From positions 124,001 through 188,000 of the forward strand of contig NZ_NPMS01000004.1 in NCBI RefSeq assembly GCF_002266285.1: a stretch of 64,000 nucleotides of DNA, read 5' to 3'. The DNA comes from Virgibacillus indicus. Lineage in GTDB: Bacteria; Bacillota; Bacilli; Bacillales; Amphibacillaceae. The notes under the pieces are model-generated. The model was not told where the DNA came from, made no database searches, and saw only the letters and a list, made by a program, of their open reading frames with translations. Positions 63,778-64,000 of the stretch are shown here, piece after piece (position 1 is the first letter of the stretch; each line of letters starts with the position of its first letter). The position numbers and the translations under genes were made by a program.

Positions 63778-64000
63778 ATGAATATAAATGAGGCAATTGA
63801 TCGTTTGAAAAACAATGGCTATAAAGCTACCAAAAGACGTAAAGAAATCTTGGGTTTTTTTGAAGAAGCAGATGGCTACCGTACCGCAAAGGATTTAATT
63901 CAGCATTTGGAACCTGCTTATGAAGGAATCAGCTTTGACACAATCTACCGTAATCTTCATTTGTATAATGAAATGGAAATTTTGGAAACTACCGAATTAA
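63778..64000 (+). CDS. zur: Fur-family regulator Zur, N-terminal part (partial)
   Basis: About 74 residues before the window end: a winged helix with the family pattern (NGYKATKRRKEILGFFEEADGY, YEGISFDTIYRNLHLY). Its place directly after znuB, plus the Zur box at znuA, identify it as Zur rather than Fur or PerR. The metal-binding C-terminus lies outside. Confidence 0.85.
   Translation, partial: MNINEAIDRLKNNGYKATKRRKEILGFFEEADGYRTAKDLIQHLEPAYEGISFDTIYRNLHLYNEMEILETTEL

Overview
The window looks like the chromosome of a low-GC Gram-positive of the family Bacillaceae, probably a halotolerant relative of Oceanobacillus or Virgibacillus (an inference from gene content and synteny). The right third keeps the Bacillus order suf operon - metNPQ - yusE - yusF - gcvH - yusI - fadE/fadA/fadN. 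The left two thirds are accessory DNA.

Left block, about 1 to 22.6 kb, almost all on the minus strand: the DNA-transfer module of a conjugative element that continues past the left edge. In transcription order (right to left) it holds a VirB2-like pilin, a toprim primase, a VirD4-type coupling protein, a YdbC-type ssDNA-binding protein, two cargo genes (a lipoprotein and a DinB-like protein), VirB6-, VirB3- (TrsC), TrsD-, VirB4-, VirB8- and VirB1-like proteins, a candidate oriT, two relaxosome accessory proteins and a MobP2/MobL-type relaxase. Then come maintenance and cargo genes: thymidylate kinase, small unknowns, an ArdC-like anti-restriction protein, a type I toxin-antitoxin pair and a DnaQ-like exonuclease cut by the window edge. 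Terminators lie between many of these genes.

Middle block, 22.6 to 36.5 kb: a patchwork of small genes on both strands (YhgE/Pip, an ArsR regulator divergent from a PEP-mutase-like enzyme and MFS transporter, GrpB, MsrA, an XRE/membrane pair, a XerC/D-like recombinase, an AraC regulator). It contains several broken genes (a RibD/DHFR tail, a frameshifted membrane protein, a DUF3231-like tail, and AraC and YolD fragments truncated at the same point). A short dispersed repeat with core GCGCCCGATT recurs in its intergenic gaps.

36.5 to 43.2 kb: a phage-derived or ICE-derived module. Leftward early genes (Cro-like, DUF771, DnaD-type replisome organiser, DnaC-type loader, ArpU) face rightward control genes (XRE repressor, ImmA protease, tyrosine integrase). 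The integrase ends about 80 bp from the 3' end of sufB, so that end is the likely attachment site. No structural phage genes are present in the window. The same integrase may serve this small module only, or the whole 43-kb island.

Right block, 43.2 to 64 kb: core chromosome. It contains sufCDSUB (Fe-S assembly), metNPQ under an S-box (SAM) riboswitch, a yusE-yusF-gcvH-yusI stretch, the fatty-acid beta-oxidation operon fadN-fadA-fadE with a FadR-type operator, a NERD-domain protein, an array of 52-bp tandem repeats, and a zinc-uptake operon znuA-znuC-znuB-zur whose promoter spacer is a Zur box.
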